Positions 30,546 to 41,263 are shown, numbered from the stretch's first letter. The stretch: 64,000 nucleotides of DNA from Porphyrobacter sp. (GCA_027531395.1 JAPZRO010000002.1:62001-126000); one strand, 5' to 3'. Translations and numbers: made by a program. The notes: generated by a model from the letters alone, not told the origin.

Positions 30546-33422
30546 ATGAACAATAGCCTTCGCGCGCTTTCCGCCGGCCTGCTGCTGGCGCTCTCCCCGC
30601 TTGCGCTCACCACCGCGCTGGCGGCGCAGGAGACGCCCCCCGCCGCCACCGCGGCGGCCGAAGCGCCCGCCCCGGTCTGGGCCTTCGAGACGAGCGATGT
30701 GCCGGTCGATCCCGGTTTCGTGTTCGGGCGGCTCGACAACGGGATGCGCTACATCATCCGCCGCAACGCCACGCCCGAGGGCACGGCGCTGGTGCGGATG
30801 CGGATCGATTCCGGCTCGCTGGCCGAGAACGACGACGAGCGCGGGCTGGCGCATTATCTCGAACACATGGCCTTTAACGGCTCGGCGGGCATTCCCGAGG
30901 GCGAGATGATCAAGCTGCTCGAACGCGAGGGGCTGGCCTTCGGGGCGGACACCAATGCCTCGACCGGGTTCGAGAGCATCACCTACATGCTCAACCTGCC
31001 GCGCAATGACGAGAAACTGCTCGATACCGCGCTGATGCTGATGCGCGAGACCGCGAGCGAACTCACCATCGCGCCCGAAGCGGTGGAGCGCGAGCGCGGG
31101 GTGATCCTTGCCGAAAGGCGCGACCGGGCGGGCTTCCAGCAGCGCAATTTCGAGGACAACGTCGCCTTCATCGCGCCCGGCGCGCGCTATGCCGAGCGCC
31201 TGCCGATCGGCACCATCGCCTCGCTCGAAAGCGCCACCGCCGCGCAGATCCGCGGGCTTTATCGCCGCACCTATGTGCCCGCCAACACCGTGCTGGTGGT
31301 GGTCGGCGACTACCCGGCCGAGCAGGTCGAGGCGGCGATCCGCGCGCGCTTTGCCAGCTGGGCGCCCGCCCCTGCCCCGGCCGAGCCTGTCACCGGCCCG
31401 ATCGACATCACCCGCAAGGGCCTGACCGACATCTACATCGATCCGGCGCTGGCCGAGGAAGTGACCCTGTCGCGCTTTTCCGCATGGCGCGACGAGCCCG
31501 ACACCATCGCCAACCGCGACGCCGATCTGGTGCGGCGGATCGGCTATGGCATCATCAACCGCCGCCTCGCCCGCCTCGCACGCGGCGAGAACGCGCCGTT
31601 CCGGGGGGCAAGCTACGGCACCGGCGATCTGTTCGAGGATGCGCGGATCACCAGCCTCTCGGTCAGCAGCGCCGATGGCGAGTGGAAGAAGGGGATGCTG
31701 GCCGCGGTGCGCGAGGTCCACGAGGCGCTGGCCTATGGCTTCACCCGCGCCGAGCTTGACGAACAGCTCGCCAACCTGCGCACCGCTGCCGAAAACGCGG
31801 TCAAGGGCGCGGAGACGCGCAGCCATACGGTGTTCGTCGGGGCCGCCCTCGCACTGGCGAGCGACGAGCGCGTGCCGACGACCCCGCAATCGCAGCTCGC
31901 GGCGTTCGAGCGGATCGCGCCGACGCTGACCCCCGAGGGCGTGTGGCAGGCGGTCAAGGCCGATGCGGCGCCGCTGGAGGAACCGCTGATCCGCTTCGAA
32001 GGGCGCACCGCCCCCGAAGGCGGCGAGGCCGGCCTGCGCGCCGCCTTTGCCGAAGCCATGGCGCTTCCCATTGCAGCCCCCGCCGACAATGGCCCGCTGA
32101 CTTTCGCCTATAGCGATTTCGGCACCCCCGGCACGATCGTCTCCGACACCACCGAGCCGCGCCTTGGCCTGCGCCTGATCCGCTTTGCCAATGGGGTGCG
32201 GCTGACCCTGAAGCCCACCACCATCCGCGAGGACCGCATCGCCTTCACCCTCTCGCTCGACGGCGGCGATCTGATGAACACGCGCGAGGCACCGATGCGC
32301 GTCGCGCTGACGGATTCGCTCGCGCTGGGCGGCCTCGGCAAGCATTCGCAGGACGAGCTTTCGAGCGTGCTGGCCGGGCGCAGCGTCGGGCTGGGCCTTG
32401 CCAGCGGCGGGGATGTGTTCAGCACCTCGGGCAACACCACCAAGCGCGATCTGGCCCTGCAGCTGCAGGTGCTCACCGCGCTGCTGACCGATCCGGGCTA
32501 TCGCCGCGAGGGCGAGGAGCGGTTCCGCAAGGGGATCGACAATTACTTCGCCACGCTCGATGCGACGCCGCGCAACGCGCTCGGCACGGCGCTGGGCGGG
32601 ATCCTGTCCGACAATGATCCGCGCTTCACGCTCCAGCCGAAGGAAGCCTTCCTCGCGCTCGACTACGCCGGGCTCAAGGCCGCGATCGGCGACCGGCTGG
32701 CGAGCGGCGCGATCGAGCTGGCGCTGGTGGGCGATTTCGACGAGGCCGAAGCGATTGCCGCCGTCGCCGCGACGCTCGGCGCGCTGCCGCCCCGCGAGCC
32801 CGAGTTCAACCCGCGCGAGGAGGCCCGCACCCGCAGCTTCACCGCCACCCGCGGCCCGCGCGTCCTCACCCACAAGGGCGAGGCCGATCAGGCGCTGCTG
32901 CAATGGACCTGGCCCACCACCGACGACAGCGATCTGGCCGAGACCCTGCGCCTCGGCCTGCTCGCCCGCGTCACCCGGATCGCGCTGACCGAGAAGCTGC
33001 GCGAAGAGCTGGGGCAGGCCTACTCGCCCTCGGCCGGTGCATCGAACAGCCGGGTCTATCGCGATTACGGCACCTTCAGTCTCTCGGTCTCGGTCGACCT
33101 CACGCAGGTCGATGCGACCCGCGCGGCGGTCGACGAGGTGATCGCCGCGCTGCGCGATACAGGTCCGAGTGCCGACGTGATCGAACGTGCTCGCCGTCCG
33201 CTGCTCGAGGAATATGACAACGCCCTGAAGGACCTCGGCGGCTGGATCAGCCTTGCCGCCCGCGCACAGAGCGATCCCGAGCGGCTCGACCGCTGGTTCG
33301 CCGCACCCGATCTGATCCGCGCGATCACTCCCGCGGAACTGCAGGCGACCGCCACCCGCTGGCTCGCCGCAGGTGGCGCCGTCGAGGTGGCGGTGGTGCC
33401 GGAGGCCAGCGCGGCCAAGTAA
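30546..33422 (+). CDS. M16 family zinc metallopeptidase (insulinase-like, two halves)
   Basis: DERGLAHYLEHMAFNGSAGIPEGEMIKLLEREG (HxxEH); ERERGVILAERRDRAG downstream Glu; signal peptide. Confidence 0.94.
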   Translation: MNNSLRALSAGLLLALSPLALTTALAAQETPPAATAAAEAPAPVWAFETSDVPVDPGFVFGRLDNGMRYIIRRNATPEGTALVRMRIDSGSLAENDDERGLAHYLEHMAFNGSAGIPEGEMIKLLEREGLAFGADTNASTGFESITYMLNLPRNDEKLLDTALMLMRETASELTIAPEAVERERGVILAERRDRAGFQQRNFEDNVAFIAPGARYAERLPIGTIASLESATAAQIRGLYRRTYVPANTVLVVVGDYPAEQVEAAIRARFASWAPAPAPAEPVTGPIDITRKGLTDIYIDPALAEEVTLSRFSAWRDEPDTIANRDADLVRRIGYGIINRRLARLARGENAPFRGASYGTGDLFEDARITSLSVSSADGEWKKGMLAAVREVHEALAYGFTRAELDEQLANLRTAAENAVKGAETRSHTVFVGAALALASDERVPTTPQSQLAAFERIAPTLTPEGVWQAVKADAAPLEEPLIRFEGRTAPEGGEAGLRAAFAEAMALPIAAPADNGPLTFAYSDFGTPGTIVSDTTEPRLGLRLIRFANGVRLTLKPTTIREDRIAFTLSLDGGDLMNTREAPMRVALTDSLALGGLGKHSQDELSSVLAGRSVGLGLASGGDVFSTSGNTTKRDLALQLQVLTALLTDPGYRREGEERFRKGIDNYFATLDATPRNALGTALGGILSDNDPRFTLQPKEAFLALDYAGLKAAIGDRLASGAIELALVGDFDEAEAIAAVAATLGALPPREPEFNPREEARTRSFTATRGPRVLTHKGEADQALLQWTWPTTDDSDLAETLRLGLLARVTRIALTEKLREELGQAYSPSAGASNSRVYRDYGTFSLSVSVDLTQVDATRAAVDEVIAALRDTGPSADVIERARRPLLEEYDNALKDLGGWISLAARAQSDPERLDRWFAAPDLIRAITPAELQATATRWLAAGGAVEVAVVPEASAAK

Positions 33423-33441
33423 CCACCGCACGGCAGACACG

Positions 33442-33480
33442 AAAAAGGCCGGCAGGATCGCTCCTGCCGGCCTTTTCTTT
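33442..33480. terminator. strong bidirectional Rho-independent terminator
   Basis: AAAAAGGCCGGCAGGA tcgc TCCTGCCGGCCTTTTCTTT between convergent M16 and TonB receptor genes. Confidence 0.95.
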
Positions 33481-33495
33481 AGCCGCGGATGCGGA

Positions 33496-35739
33496 TCAGT
33501 ACTTCACGCCGAACGACACGCCGATCACGCGCGGATCGTTGACGAAGGCGGTGTTGTTGTTGAAGTCCACCACGCCCAGCACGTTGTCTTCATCGGTGAT
33601 GTTGCGGGCAAAAGCCGCCACTTCCCACTCGCCGTTGCCGCCCGAGTAACCGATCCGCAGGCCGCCTTCGATACGGCTGCCGGCGTTGAACTCCTCGCTG
33701 GTGTAGAGCAGGAAGTTGGTCTCGCCGAGATAGGTCCAGTCGGTGAAGATGAAGAACTCGCCGCTGTCGCCCACGGGGATGCCGTAGCGCGCGGTGAAGT
33801 CGCCGCTCCACTCGGGCGCGTTGGGGAAGGGGTTGCCGTCGATCAGCGCGCGGGTGCTGCCGCCGATCACGCGGGTCGGATCGGTGACGGTGCACTGCGC
33901 GCAGATGCCCACCGCGAGGGTATCGTCCTGGATCTCGGTATTGTTGTAGGCAAGGCCGAGGGTCACGAGGAAGTTCGGGGTGATCTGGAACGCCGAGTCC
34001 AGTTCGAAGCCATAAGCCTCGCCCTTGTTGGCGTTGATCAGCTGGACCAGGTTGCCCGCCCCGCCGACCGCGGTGAACTGCGGATCCTCGACGGTGTAGT
34101 AGAACACCGCACCGTTGAGGCGGATGGTGCGATCGGCCAGCTCGGTCTTGAAGCCGACTTCGTAGGACGTGATGTTCTCCGACTGCGCCACCGAGGGAGC
34201 GGCGAAGAAGGCGACGTCACGGCCCTGGATGGTCGGCGCACGGAACGAGTTGGCGACCTTGGCATAGACGCTGGCATCGTCCGACACGTCGGCGAACAGC
34301 GCGATGTCCCAGTCGATCTGGTCATCACCCACGCTGACCGGCTGCGGCGCCGCGCCCGAGCGGACGAAGAAGTCCTTCTCGTCGTCGGTGTAGCGCAGAC
34401 CGCCAGTGACCTTCAGCATATCGTTGAGTTGGTACGACACCTGGCCGAACAGCGCCCAGGCCTCGTTGGTGTGGTTGACGGTGACCGGCGGCGGGAAGTT
34501 GAAGCCGACCGTGGTGACGTCGAAATCGCTCTCGAAGTAGAAGCCGCCGACCTGCCAGCTGAGCGGGCCTTCGCTGTTCGAGGCGAGGCGGATTTCATGC
34601 GTATACTGCTCGAGATCGATCGAGTCCTGCGTGTCCGAGGGGAACGGGATGAAGCCCGGGCCCATGAACGGCAGGAACGAGGCGCCGAAGCCGCCGTCGA
34701 TATCGCCGCGGCTCGAACCTTCGCTGGTCCAGTAGCTGCCGATCGAGGTCAGCGTGGCGAAGTCGAATTCGTAGGCCGTGGTCAGCGTCACGCCGAACTG
34801 CTGGTAGTTGGCCTGGTTGCCGCCGCCGGCATCATAGAACACCGTGCCGCGATCATAATTGTCGTTGAGGTTGTTGGTGTTGTTGGGCCGGTCAACCGTC
34901 GGGCCGAGCACGTTGGCGCGGAAGAAGGTCGAGGAACCGTCGAGATCGCGGAAATTGACCGAGGCGTTCATGCTGAAACGCTCGGTCGGGGTCAGCAGCA
35001 GCTGGCCGCGGATCGCGAAATCGGTGAAGCCGCCGAGGACGTTCTCTTCGTTGGTGAAGCCGTTGTCGATCCAGTCGCCGCGCTTCTGGAACTGGGTGGC
35101 GACGCGGAAGGCGAGCACGTCCTCGACCAGCGAACCGCCGACCGCGCCGTTGAGCGAGATCGTGTCGAGGCTGGCCAAGGAGAGCGAGGCGCGCACGTCG
35201 GTTTCGTGGCTCGGCTTGATCGAGTCGACCTTGACGATGCCCGCCGGGGTGTTGCGGCCGAACAGCGTGCCCTGCGGGCCGCGCAGCACTTCCACGCGCT
35301 CGACGTCGAAGATCGGGAAGCTCTTGAGCGTGACGTTTTCCATCACGACGTCATCGAGCAGCACCGAAACCGGCTGCGAGGCGGCAAGGTCGAAGTCGGT
35401 GTTGCCGAGCCCGCGGATGTAGAAGCGCGGGGCGACGCGGCCGTTCGAGCTTTCGATGTTGAGGCCCGGAACCGAGCCGGCCAGCGCGGTCACGTCACCG
35501 GCGGCGCTGAAGATCGTGTCGACGCGGGCCTGATCGAGGATCTCGGCCGAAACCGCGACGTCCTGCAGGTTTTCCTGACGACGGTTGGCGGTGACGATGA
35601 TGGTGTCGAGCTGGCCGCTGTCGCTGGCGGCAGTCTCGGCATCCTGCGCGGCGGCAGGAGCGGCAAAGGTGAAGGCGGCGGCGGCCAGAATGGTCGAACC
35701 GGCCCATGCGGCACGGATGGCACTGATACGCTGAGACAT
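33496..35739 (-). CDS. TonB-dependent receptor
   Basis: IIVTANRRQENLQDVAVSAEILDQARVDTI plug; ERVEVLRGPQGTLFGRNTPAGIVKV; C-terminal barrel ending DPRVIGVSFGVKY; start MSQRISAIRAAW at 35739. Confidence 0.95.
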   Translation of the reverse strand: MSQRISAIRAAWAGSTILAAAAFTFAAPAAAQDAETAASDSGQLDTIIVTANRRQENLQDVAVSAEILDQARVDTIFSAAGDVTALAGSVPGLNIESSNGRVAPRFYIRGLGNTDFDLAASQPVSVLLDDVVMENVTLKSFPIFDVERVEVLRGPQGTLFGRNTPAGIVKVDSIKPSHETDVRASLSLASLDTISLNGAVGGSLVEDVLAFRVATQFQKRGDWIDNGFTNEENVLGGFTDFAIRGQLLLTPTERFSMNASVNFRDLDGSSTFFRANVLGPTVDRPNNTNNLNDNYDRGTVFYDAGGGNQANYQQFGVTLTTAYEFDFATLTSIGSYWTSEGSSRGDIDGGFGASFLPFMGPGFIPFPSDTQDSIDLEQYTHEIRLASNSEGPLSWQVGGFYFESDFDVTTVGFNFPPPVTVNHTNEAWALFGQVSYQLNDMLKVTGGLRYTDDEKDFFVRSGAAPQPVSVGDDQIDWDIALFADVSDDASVYAKVANSFRAPTIQGRDVAFFAAPSVAQSENITSYEVGFKTELADRTIRLNGAVFYYTVEDPQFTAVGGAGNLVQLINANKGEAYGFELDSAFQITPNFLVTLGLAYNNTEIQDDTLAVGICAQCTVTDPTRVIGGSTRALIDGNPFPNAPEWSGDFTARYGIPVGDSGEFFIFTDWTYLGETNFLLYTSEEFNAGSRIEGGLRIGYSGGNGEWEVAAFARNITDEDNVLGVVDFNNNTAFVNDPRVIGVSFGVKY

Positions 35740-36053
35740 CGAACAAGCCCCTTTCGGATTGATCGGATGGGAGGGAGAGGGTGCGGCCTCGCGCTGGCAG
35801 GTTTCGGCGATTCGGGCGAGATTGGCAGTTGCAAATCCCGAGGGAAATGGGCCGTTTGACGGCAGTCTGTTTGCAGATGTTGCATCAAGGTTACAGATTC
35901 GTGCGGGATGCGACATGAATGCGACAATCGGGAGACATTCCGGCCCGTGCCGCAGCATCGTGAACAACCCTCGCCGATGTGATTGCGCCTTGCGGTGCGC
36001 ACGCTATAGCGGCGCCAGATTTCCGCCCCGACCCCGTGCGAGGAGCCCCGCCC

Positions 36054-36290
36054 ATGAAAGTCCGCGTCCTTGTCCGATTGAAGCCCGGCGTGCTCGACCC
36101 GCAGGGCCGTGCCGTGCACCATGCGCTCGAAGGCCTCGGCTTTGACGGCGTGGCCGATGTCCGCATCGGCCGGTTGATCGAACTCGATGTTGCCGACGGC
36201 ACCGACCATGCCGCGCTCACCGAAATGTGCGAGAAGCTGCTCGCCAACACGGTGATCGAGAACTTCACGATCGAAACCGAGGGAGCCTGA
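36054..36290 (+). CDS. purS: phosphoribosylformylglycinamidine synthase subunit PurS
   Basis: [44 protein letters not shown]; followed by purQ. Confidence 0.95.
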   Translation: MKVRVLVRLKPGVLDPQGRAVHHALEGLGFDGVADVRIGRLIELDVADGTDHAALTEMCEKLLANTVIENFTIETEGA

Positions 36291-36294
36291 GGCC

Positions 36295-36984
36295 ATGGCA
36301 TTCCGCGCCGCAGTCATCACCTTTCCGGGCTCCAACTGCGACCGGGACATGGCCACGGCGCTGACGGCGGTCTCGGGCCAGCCGGCGATCCGGGTGTGGC
36401 ACGGCGATGCCGATCTGCCCTCCGGTCTCGATCTGATCGCCCTGCCCGGCGGCTTTTCCTATGGCGACTACCTGCGTTCCGGCGCGATGGCCGCACAGAG
36501 CCCGATCATGCGCGCGGTGGTGGCAGCCGCGGAGCGCGGGGTGCCGGTGCTGGGGGTGTGCAACGGCTTCCAGGTTCTCACCGAAGCCCGCCTGCTGCCC
36601 GGCGCGCTGATGCGCAATGCCGGCCAGCGCTTCATCTGCCGCACCGTGGCCTTGAAGGTGGAGAGCACCGCCTCGCCCTTCATGCACGGCTACACCGCCG
36701 GTGAGACCCTGCGGATTCCGGTCGCACATCATGACGGCAATTATTTCGCCGATGCCGACACGCTTGACCGGCTCGAAGGCGAAGGCCGCGTGGCGTTCCG
36801 CTATGCCGAAAGCGTCAACGGCTCGGCGCGCGACATTGCCGGGGTGTTGAGCGAGAATGGCCGGGTGCTCGGCATGATGCCGCACCCCGAACGCGCGATC
36901 GAACCGGCAGCGGTGGCAGCGCTGGGCGGGTCTGACGGTCGGCGGCTGTTCGAGAACATCCTCGGGGCGCTCGCCAGCGCCTGA
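36295..36984 (+). CDS. purQ: phosphoribosylformylglycinamidine synthase subunit PurQ
   Basis: [63 protein letters not shown]. Confidence 0.96.
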   Translation: MAFRAAVITFPGSNCDRDMATALTAVSGQPAIRVWHGDADLPSGLDLIALPGGFSYGDYLRSGAMAAQSPIMRAVVAAAERGVPVLGVCNGFQVLTEARLLPGALMRNAGQRFICRTVALKVESTASPFMHGYTAGETLRIPVAHHDGNYFADADTLDRLEGEGRVAFRYAESVNGSARDIAGVLSENGRVLGMMPHPERAIEPAAVAALGGSDGRRLFENILGALASA

Positions 36985-37001
36985 GGCGCACGCATGATGG
37001 T

Positions 37002-39362
37002 TCAGGCGCGAAGCTGGTGCGGGTTGCTGAACAGCCGCTTCGCGTCGTAGCTCGCCATCGGCCGGCCGAAATAATAGCCCTGGATCTTGTCGCAGCCGAG
37101 GTTGCGGATCAGTTCGGCTTCCTCGGCGGTTTCCACGCCTTCGGCCGTGGTGGTCATGTCGAGGCTCTTGGCCATCGCGACCACCGCGTTGATGATCGCG
37201 AGGCTCTCCGCACTGCCCTGCGCCGCGCCCTGCACGAAGGTGCGATCGACCTTGATGGTGGAGAAGCGCAGCTTGCGGATATAGCCGAGTGACGAATAGC
37301 CCGTGCCGAAGTCGTCGAGCGCCACCGAGCAGCCCAGCGCCATCACCTGTTCCAGCGCGTTGCGGGCGACACTGGCATCGCGCAGGAAGATGCTCTCGGT
37401 CACTTCCACTTCGAGCCGCTCGGGTTTGAGCCCGCTCGCCGCCAGCGCTTCGACCACTTCCTGATGGAAGCCGGGCTCGAGCAGCTGTTCGGGCGACACG
37501 TTGACGTTGACCTTGACGTGATCGGGCCAGTTGCGCGCTTCCTCGCAGGCCTTGCGCATCACCCACTTGCCGATCGGCACGATCAGGCGGGTGTCCTCGG
37601 CCAGCGGGATGAACTTGCCGGGGCTGATGAAGCCGTGGTCGGCACTGTTCCAGCGCACCAGTGCCTCGAAGCTGACGACCTTCTCGCTGCGCGAGTCGAC
37701 CACCGGCTGGTAATGCAGCTCCATCTCCTCGCGGCCCAGCGCCATGCGCAGCGCGACCTCGAGCTGGCGGCGTTCCTCGGCCGAGGCGTGCAGCACCGGC
37801 TCGAACCGACAGTGTTCGCCGCCGCCGGCATCCTTGGCGCGGTAGAGCGCGAGGTCGGCATTGCGCATCAGCTCCTCGACAGTCTTGCCGTCGCGCGGAC
37901 CCATCGCCGAGCCGACGCTGGCGCCGACATAGAGCGTGTGCTGATCAACCTGATAGGGCTCCGAGAGGCGCTCGATCACCCGCTTGGCGAGCAGGCTGAT
38001 CTCCTCGGCCTTGTGCAGATCGCGGATCACGATGGCGAATTCATCGCCGCCGAGGCGCCCGCACAGCTGGTTTTCGCCCATCAGCGACTTCAGCCGCGCC
38101 GACACCTGCGCCAGCAGCTTGTCGCCGGTCATGTGGCCGAGCGAATCGTTGACCGACTTAAACCGGTCGAGATCGACCATCAGCAGCGCACAGCGGGTGC
38201 GCCACTGCTCGGCATAGCGCAGCGCCTCGCCCAGCGCTTCGGTGAGCTGGAGGCGGTTGGGCAGCTGGGTGAGCGTGTCGTAGCGCGCCAGATAGGCAAT
38301 CTTTTCGGACGACTTGCGCTGCTCGGTGACATCCGATCCGACTCCGCGGAAGCCGGTAAATCGCCCGCGATCATCGCGGATCGGGGTGCCCGAAAGCTCC
38401 CACCAGCGCTCCTCGCCGAGGATCGAGACCTGCACCAGCATGTTCGAGAAGTTCTCGCGATCCTTGAGCTTCTCGGCCAGATCATGGAGGCTCGGCGGGA
38501 ATTGTCCGGTTTCCCAGTTGCGGCCCGCCACCAGCTCGAGCAGCGGCATCCCCTCGACCTCGACCTGCGGGCGGCCGAGCGCAAAGGCGAAGCGGGGCGA
38601 TACCGAGCGCAGGCGGCGGGTGGTGTCGATCTCCCACAGCCAGTCAGCCTCGTTCTCTTCGAACTCGCGCAGCAGCAACGAGACGACCTCTTCCTTCTCC
38701 GCAACGATTGCATCGGCCAGCCGCACCTTGACGAAGGTGGTGCGCACCTGGATCGTCGCCACAAGGCTGGCGATGGTGAACAGCACCGCCCCGCCCATGG
38801 CCTGCCATTGCCCCGCAATCGCCAGCGATGCCGCCGAACCCAGCCCGAGGATCCCGATGTAGATCAGCACGCTGAGCGGCGATGTCGAAAACACGAAGGT
38901 CGACGAGATCATCAGGGTCAGCACGATCAGCAGCAGCGTCAGCCACTGTTCCCCACCCGACAGGTAGGGGAACAGGATCAGCGCGCCGACCCAGCACAGG
39001 GCCGCGGCAATCGAATTGATGTTCTGCTGACGCTCAAGCTTGGCCGGACTGACCGTGACACTGGAATCGACCAGCGAAAGGTCTGTCTGGCGCGACTTGA
39101 TGAGAATGAAGCCGAGCAGCAAGGCCCAGGGCCCGACGATCGCAACCCCCACCAGCGGGGCGAAAACCGACGCTGCAAGCGCTGCGACCAGCGCATTGGC
39201 AAGCATCCGGTTCCGGCTTGCCTGGGCCAGCTCCCCATACTCCTCGCGTCGCAGGCGCATGGGATCGAACGCCGGATTGCTCGACAATCCGAGCACATCG
39301 GCAATCGGTAGTTCCGCAGAAGGCAAAGACGGTTCGGTCACGCCCATAACCTTAACCACCAA
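37002..39362 (-). CDS. membrane-anchored PAS-GGDEF-EAL protein (putative c-di-GMP cyclase/phosphodiesterase)
   Basis: N-terminal TM helices; LCGRLGGDEFAIVI (intact GGDEF); VVSFEALVRW (intact EAL); ALDDFGTGYSSLGYIRKL. Start may be the downstream Met (MGVTEPSL). Confidence 0.94.
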   Translation of the reverse strand: MVVKVMGVTEPSLPSAELPIADVLGLSSNPAFDPMRLRREEYGELAQASRNRMLANALVAALAASVFAPLVGVAIVGPWALLLGFILIKSRQTDLSLVDSSVTVSPAKLERQQNINSIAAALCWVGALILFPYLSGGEQWLTLLLIVLTLMISSTFVFSTSPLSVLIYIGILGLGSAASLAIAGQWQAMGGAVLFTIASLVATIQVRTTFVKVRLADAIVAEKEEVVSLLLREFEENEADWLWEIDTTRRLRSVSPRFAFALGRPQVEVEGMPLLELVAGRNWETGQFPPSLHDLAEKLKDRENFSNMLVQVSILGEERWWELSGTPIRDDRGRFTGFRGVGSDVTEQRKSSEKIAYLARYDTLTQLPNRLQLTEALGEALRYAEQWRTRCALLMVDLDRFKSVNDSLGHMTGDKLLAQVSARLKSLMGENQLCGRLGGDEFAIVIRDLHKAEEISLLAKRVIERLSEPYQVDQHTLYVGASVGSAMGPRDGKTVEELMRNADLALYRAKDAGGGEHCRFEPVLHASAEERRQLEVALRMALGREEMELHYQPVVDSRSEKVVSFEALVRWNSADHGFISPGKFIPLAEDTRLIVPIGKWVMRKACEEARNWPDHVKVNVNVSPEQLLEPGFHQEVVEALAASGLKPERLEVEVTESIFLRDASVARNALEQVMALGCSVALDDFGTGYSSLGYIRKLRFSTIKVDRTFVQGAAQGSAESLAIINAVVAMAKSLDMTTTAEGVETAEEAELIRNLGCDKIQGYYFGRPMASYDAKRLFSNPHQLRA

Positions 39363-39371
39363 AGGTTAGAT

Positions 39372-39387
39372 AGGGGTAAATTCCGCC
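39372..39387. repeat. 16-mer AGGGGTAAATTCCGCC, copy 1
   Basis: Identical to 60732..60747; located just upstream of the GGDEF-EAL gene (minus strand). Confidence 0.9.
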
Positions 39388-39427
39388 CTTGCTGGACAAA
39401 CCCGATAGTTAACAGCGCTCTGCGGAG

Positions 39428-41263
39428 TTATTCGACGGTCACCGACTTGGCGAGGTTGCGCGGCTGGTCAACATCCGTGCCTTTCACAAGGGCAACATGA
39501 TAGGCCAGCAGCTGCACCGGAATGGCATAGACCAGCGGCGCGATCAGCGGGTGGACGACCGGCATTTCGATCGTCGCGATGCAGCCCTCGCCCGCCAGTT
39601 CCAGCCCCTTGGCGTCGGAGATCAGCACCACCTGCCCACCGCGCGCGCGCACTTCTTCCATGTTGGAGACGGTCTTCTCGAACAGCGGACCGGACGGGGC
39701 GATCACCACCACCGGCACGGCCTCGTCGATCAGCGCGATGGGGCCATGCTTCATCTCGCCCGCGGCATAGCCTTCAGCGTGGATATAGCTGATTTCCTTG
39801 AGCTTGAGCGCCCCTTCCAGCGCCAGCGGATAGTCCTGCCCGCGCCCCAGATAGAGCACGTCGCGCGCCGGCGCGATGAGATGCGCCATCGCCGCGATAT
39901 CGTCATCGTGATCGAGCGCGGCGTTGAGGGCAGCCGGTGCTTCGAGCAGGTGGCGCACGATCTCGGCCTCCTGCTCGCGGGTCAGCCGGCCCTTCTTCAC
40001 CGCCATATGCGCAGACAGCGCAGCGAGCACGGCCAACTGGCAGGTGAAGGCCTTGGTCGAGGCGACGCCGATTTCCGGACCGGCATGGGTCGGCAGCAGC
40101 AGATCGGCCTCGCGCGCCATGGTGCTGGTGGGCACGTTGACCACCACCGCGATGGTCTGGCCATTGGCCTTGCAGTGCCGCAGCGCCGCGAGCGTGTCCG
40201 CCGTCTCGCCGCTCTGCGAGATGAACAGCGCGAGGCCGCCCTCCTCCAGCACCGGCTCGCGATAACGGAATTCCGACGCCACATCGATGTCGACCGGCAC
40301 GCGCGCGAACTGTTCGAACCAGTATTTCGCCACCATCCCGGCATAAAAGCTGGTGCCGCAGGCGACGATCGTCAGGCGGCGCACCGCCGAGAGGTCGAAA
40401 TCCATCTGCGGCAGGGCCACCGAATTGTCCGAACGGCGCAGATAGGAGGCGAGCGTCTGCGCCACCACGGTGGGCTGCTCGTAGATCTCCTTCTGCATGA
40501 AGTGGCGGTAATTGCCCTTCTCCACCGCCGCCGCCGAGGCGCCCGAGGCGCGGATCTCGCGGGTGACGGGATTGTTCTCGACGTCATAGATCTGCGCACC
40601 ATCGCGGCGCACCACCACCCAGTCGCCCTCTTCGAGATAGGAAATGCGCTGGGTCAGCGGCGCGAGCGCCAGCGCGTCGGAGCCGAGATACATCTCCGCT
40701 TCCGCGCCTTCCGGGCCATAGCCCAGCACCAGCGGCGAGCCCAATCGCGCGCCGATCAGCAGGTCGGGATGCTGGCGGAAGGCAATCGCGAGCGCGAAGG
40801 CGCCGCGCAGGCGCGGCAGCACGTTGCGCACCGCTTCCACCGGATCGGCCCCGCCCTCGACCTCGGCGGAGATCAGGTGGGCGACGATTTCGGTATCGGT
40901 CTCGCTCTCGAACACCCGGCCTGCCGCGGCCAGTTCGGCACGCAGCTCCTTGTAGTTCTCGATGATGCCGTTGTGGACGATCGCGACCTCGCCTGTGGCG
41001 TGGGGGTGGGCATTGGCCGAAGTCGGCGCGCCGTGGGTGGCCCAGCGGGTGTGGGCGATGCCGACGATGCCGGGCGCGGGATCGCCGGCCAGCACCGCAG
41101 CGAGATTGGCAAGCTTGCCCTCGGCCCGGCGACGCACCAGCGCACCATCGTGCAGCGTGCAGATCCCGGCGCTGTCATAGCCGCGATACTCCATCCGCTT
41201 GAGGCCATCGACCAGCCGGTCGGCCACGCTGGAAGAGCCCACGATCCCGATAATTCCGCACAT
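39428..41263 (-). CDS. glmS: glutamine--fructose-6-phosphate aminotransferase (isomerizing)
   Basis: MCGIIGIVGSSSVADRLVDGLKRMEYRGYDSAGI; SIS domain VACGTSFYAGMVAKYWFEQ; C-terminal QPRNLAKSVTVE. Confidence 0.97.
   Translation of the reverse strand: MCGIIGIVGSSSVADRLVDGLKRMEYRGYDSAGICTLHDGALVRRRAEGKLANLAAVLAGDPAPGIVGIAHTRWATHGAPTSANAHPHATGEVAIVHNGIIENYKELRAELAAAGRVFESETDTEIVAHLISAEVEGGADPVEAVRNVLPRLRGAFALAIAFRQHPDLLIGARLGSPLVLGYGPEGAEAEMYLGSDALALAPLTQRISYLEEGDWVVVRRDGAQIYDVENNPVTREIRASGASAAAVEKGNYRHFMQKEIYEQPTVVAQTLASYLRRSDNSVALPQMDFDLSAVRRLTIVACGTSFYAGMVAKYWFEQFARVPVDIDVASEFRYREPVLEEGGLALFISQSGETADTLAALRHCKANGQTIAVVVNVPTSTMAREADLLLPTHAGPEIGVASTKAFTCQLAVLAALSAHMAVKKGRLTREQEAEIVRHLLEAPAALNAALDHDDDIAAMAHLIAPARDVLYLGRGQDYPLALEGALKLKEISYIHAEGYAAGEMKHGPIALIDEAVPVVVIAPSGPLFEKTVSNMEEVRARGGQVVLISDAKGLELAGEGCIATIEMPVVHPLIAPLVYAIPVQLLAYHVALVKGTDVDQPRNLAKSVTVE

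Noticed and set aside
30264-33440. 1058-aa minus-strand ORF antisense to the M16 peptidase
   Set aside because: Low-information antisense frame; plus strand carries the HxxEH metallopeptidase with signal peptide.
33373-35859. 828-aa plus-strand ORF antisense to the second TonB receptor
   Set aside because: Mirror-frame artefact of GC-biased codon use; no recognisable domain, receptor is on the minus strand.
37464-39311. 615-aa ORF antisense to the GGDEF-EAL gene (likewise 10999..12978, 13092..14960, 39497..41461, 41414..43117, 53752..55698)
   Set aside because: All lie opposite confidently identified genes and lack domain signatures.
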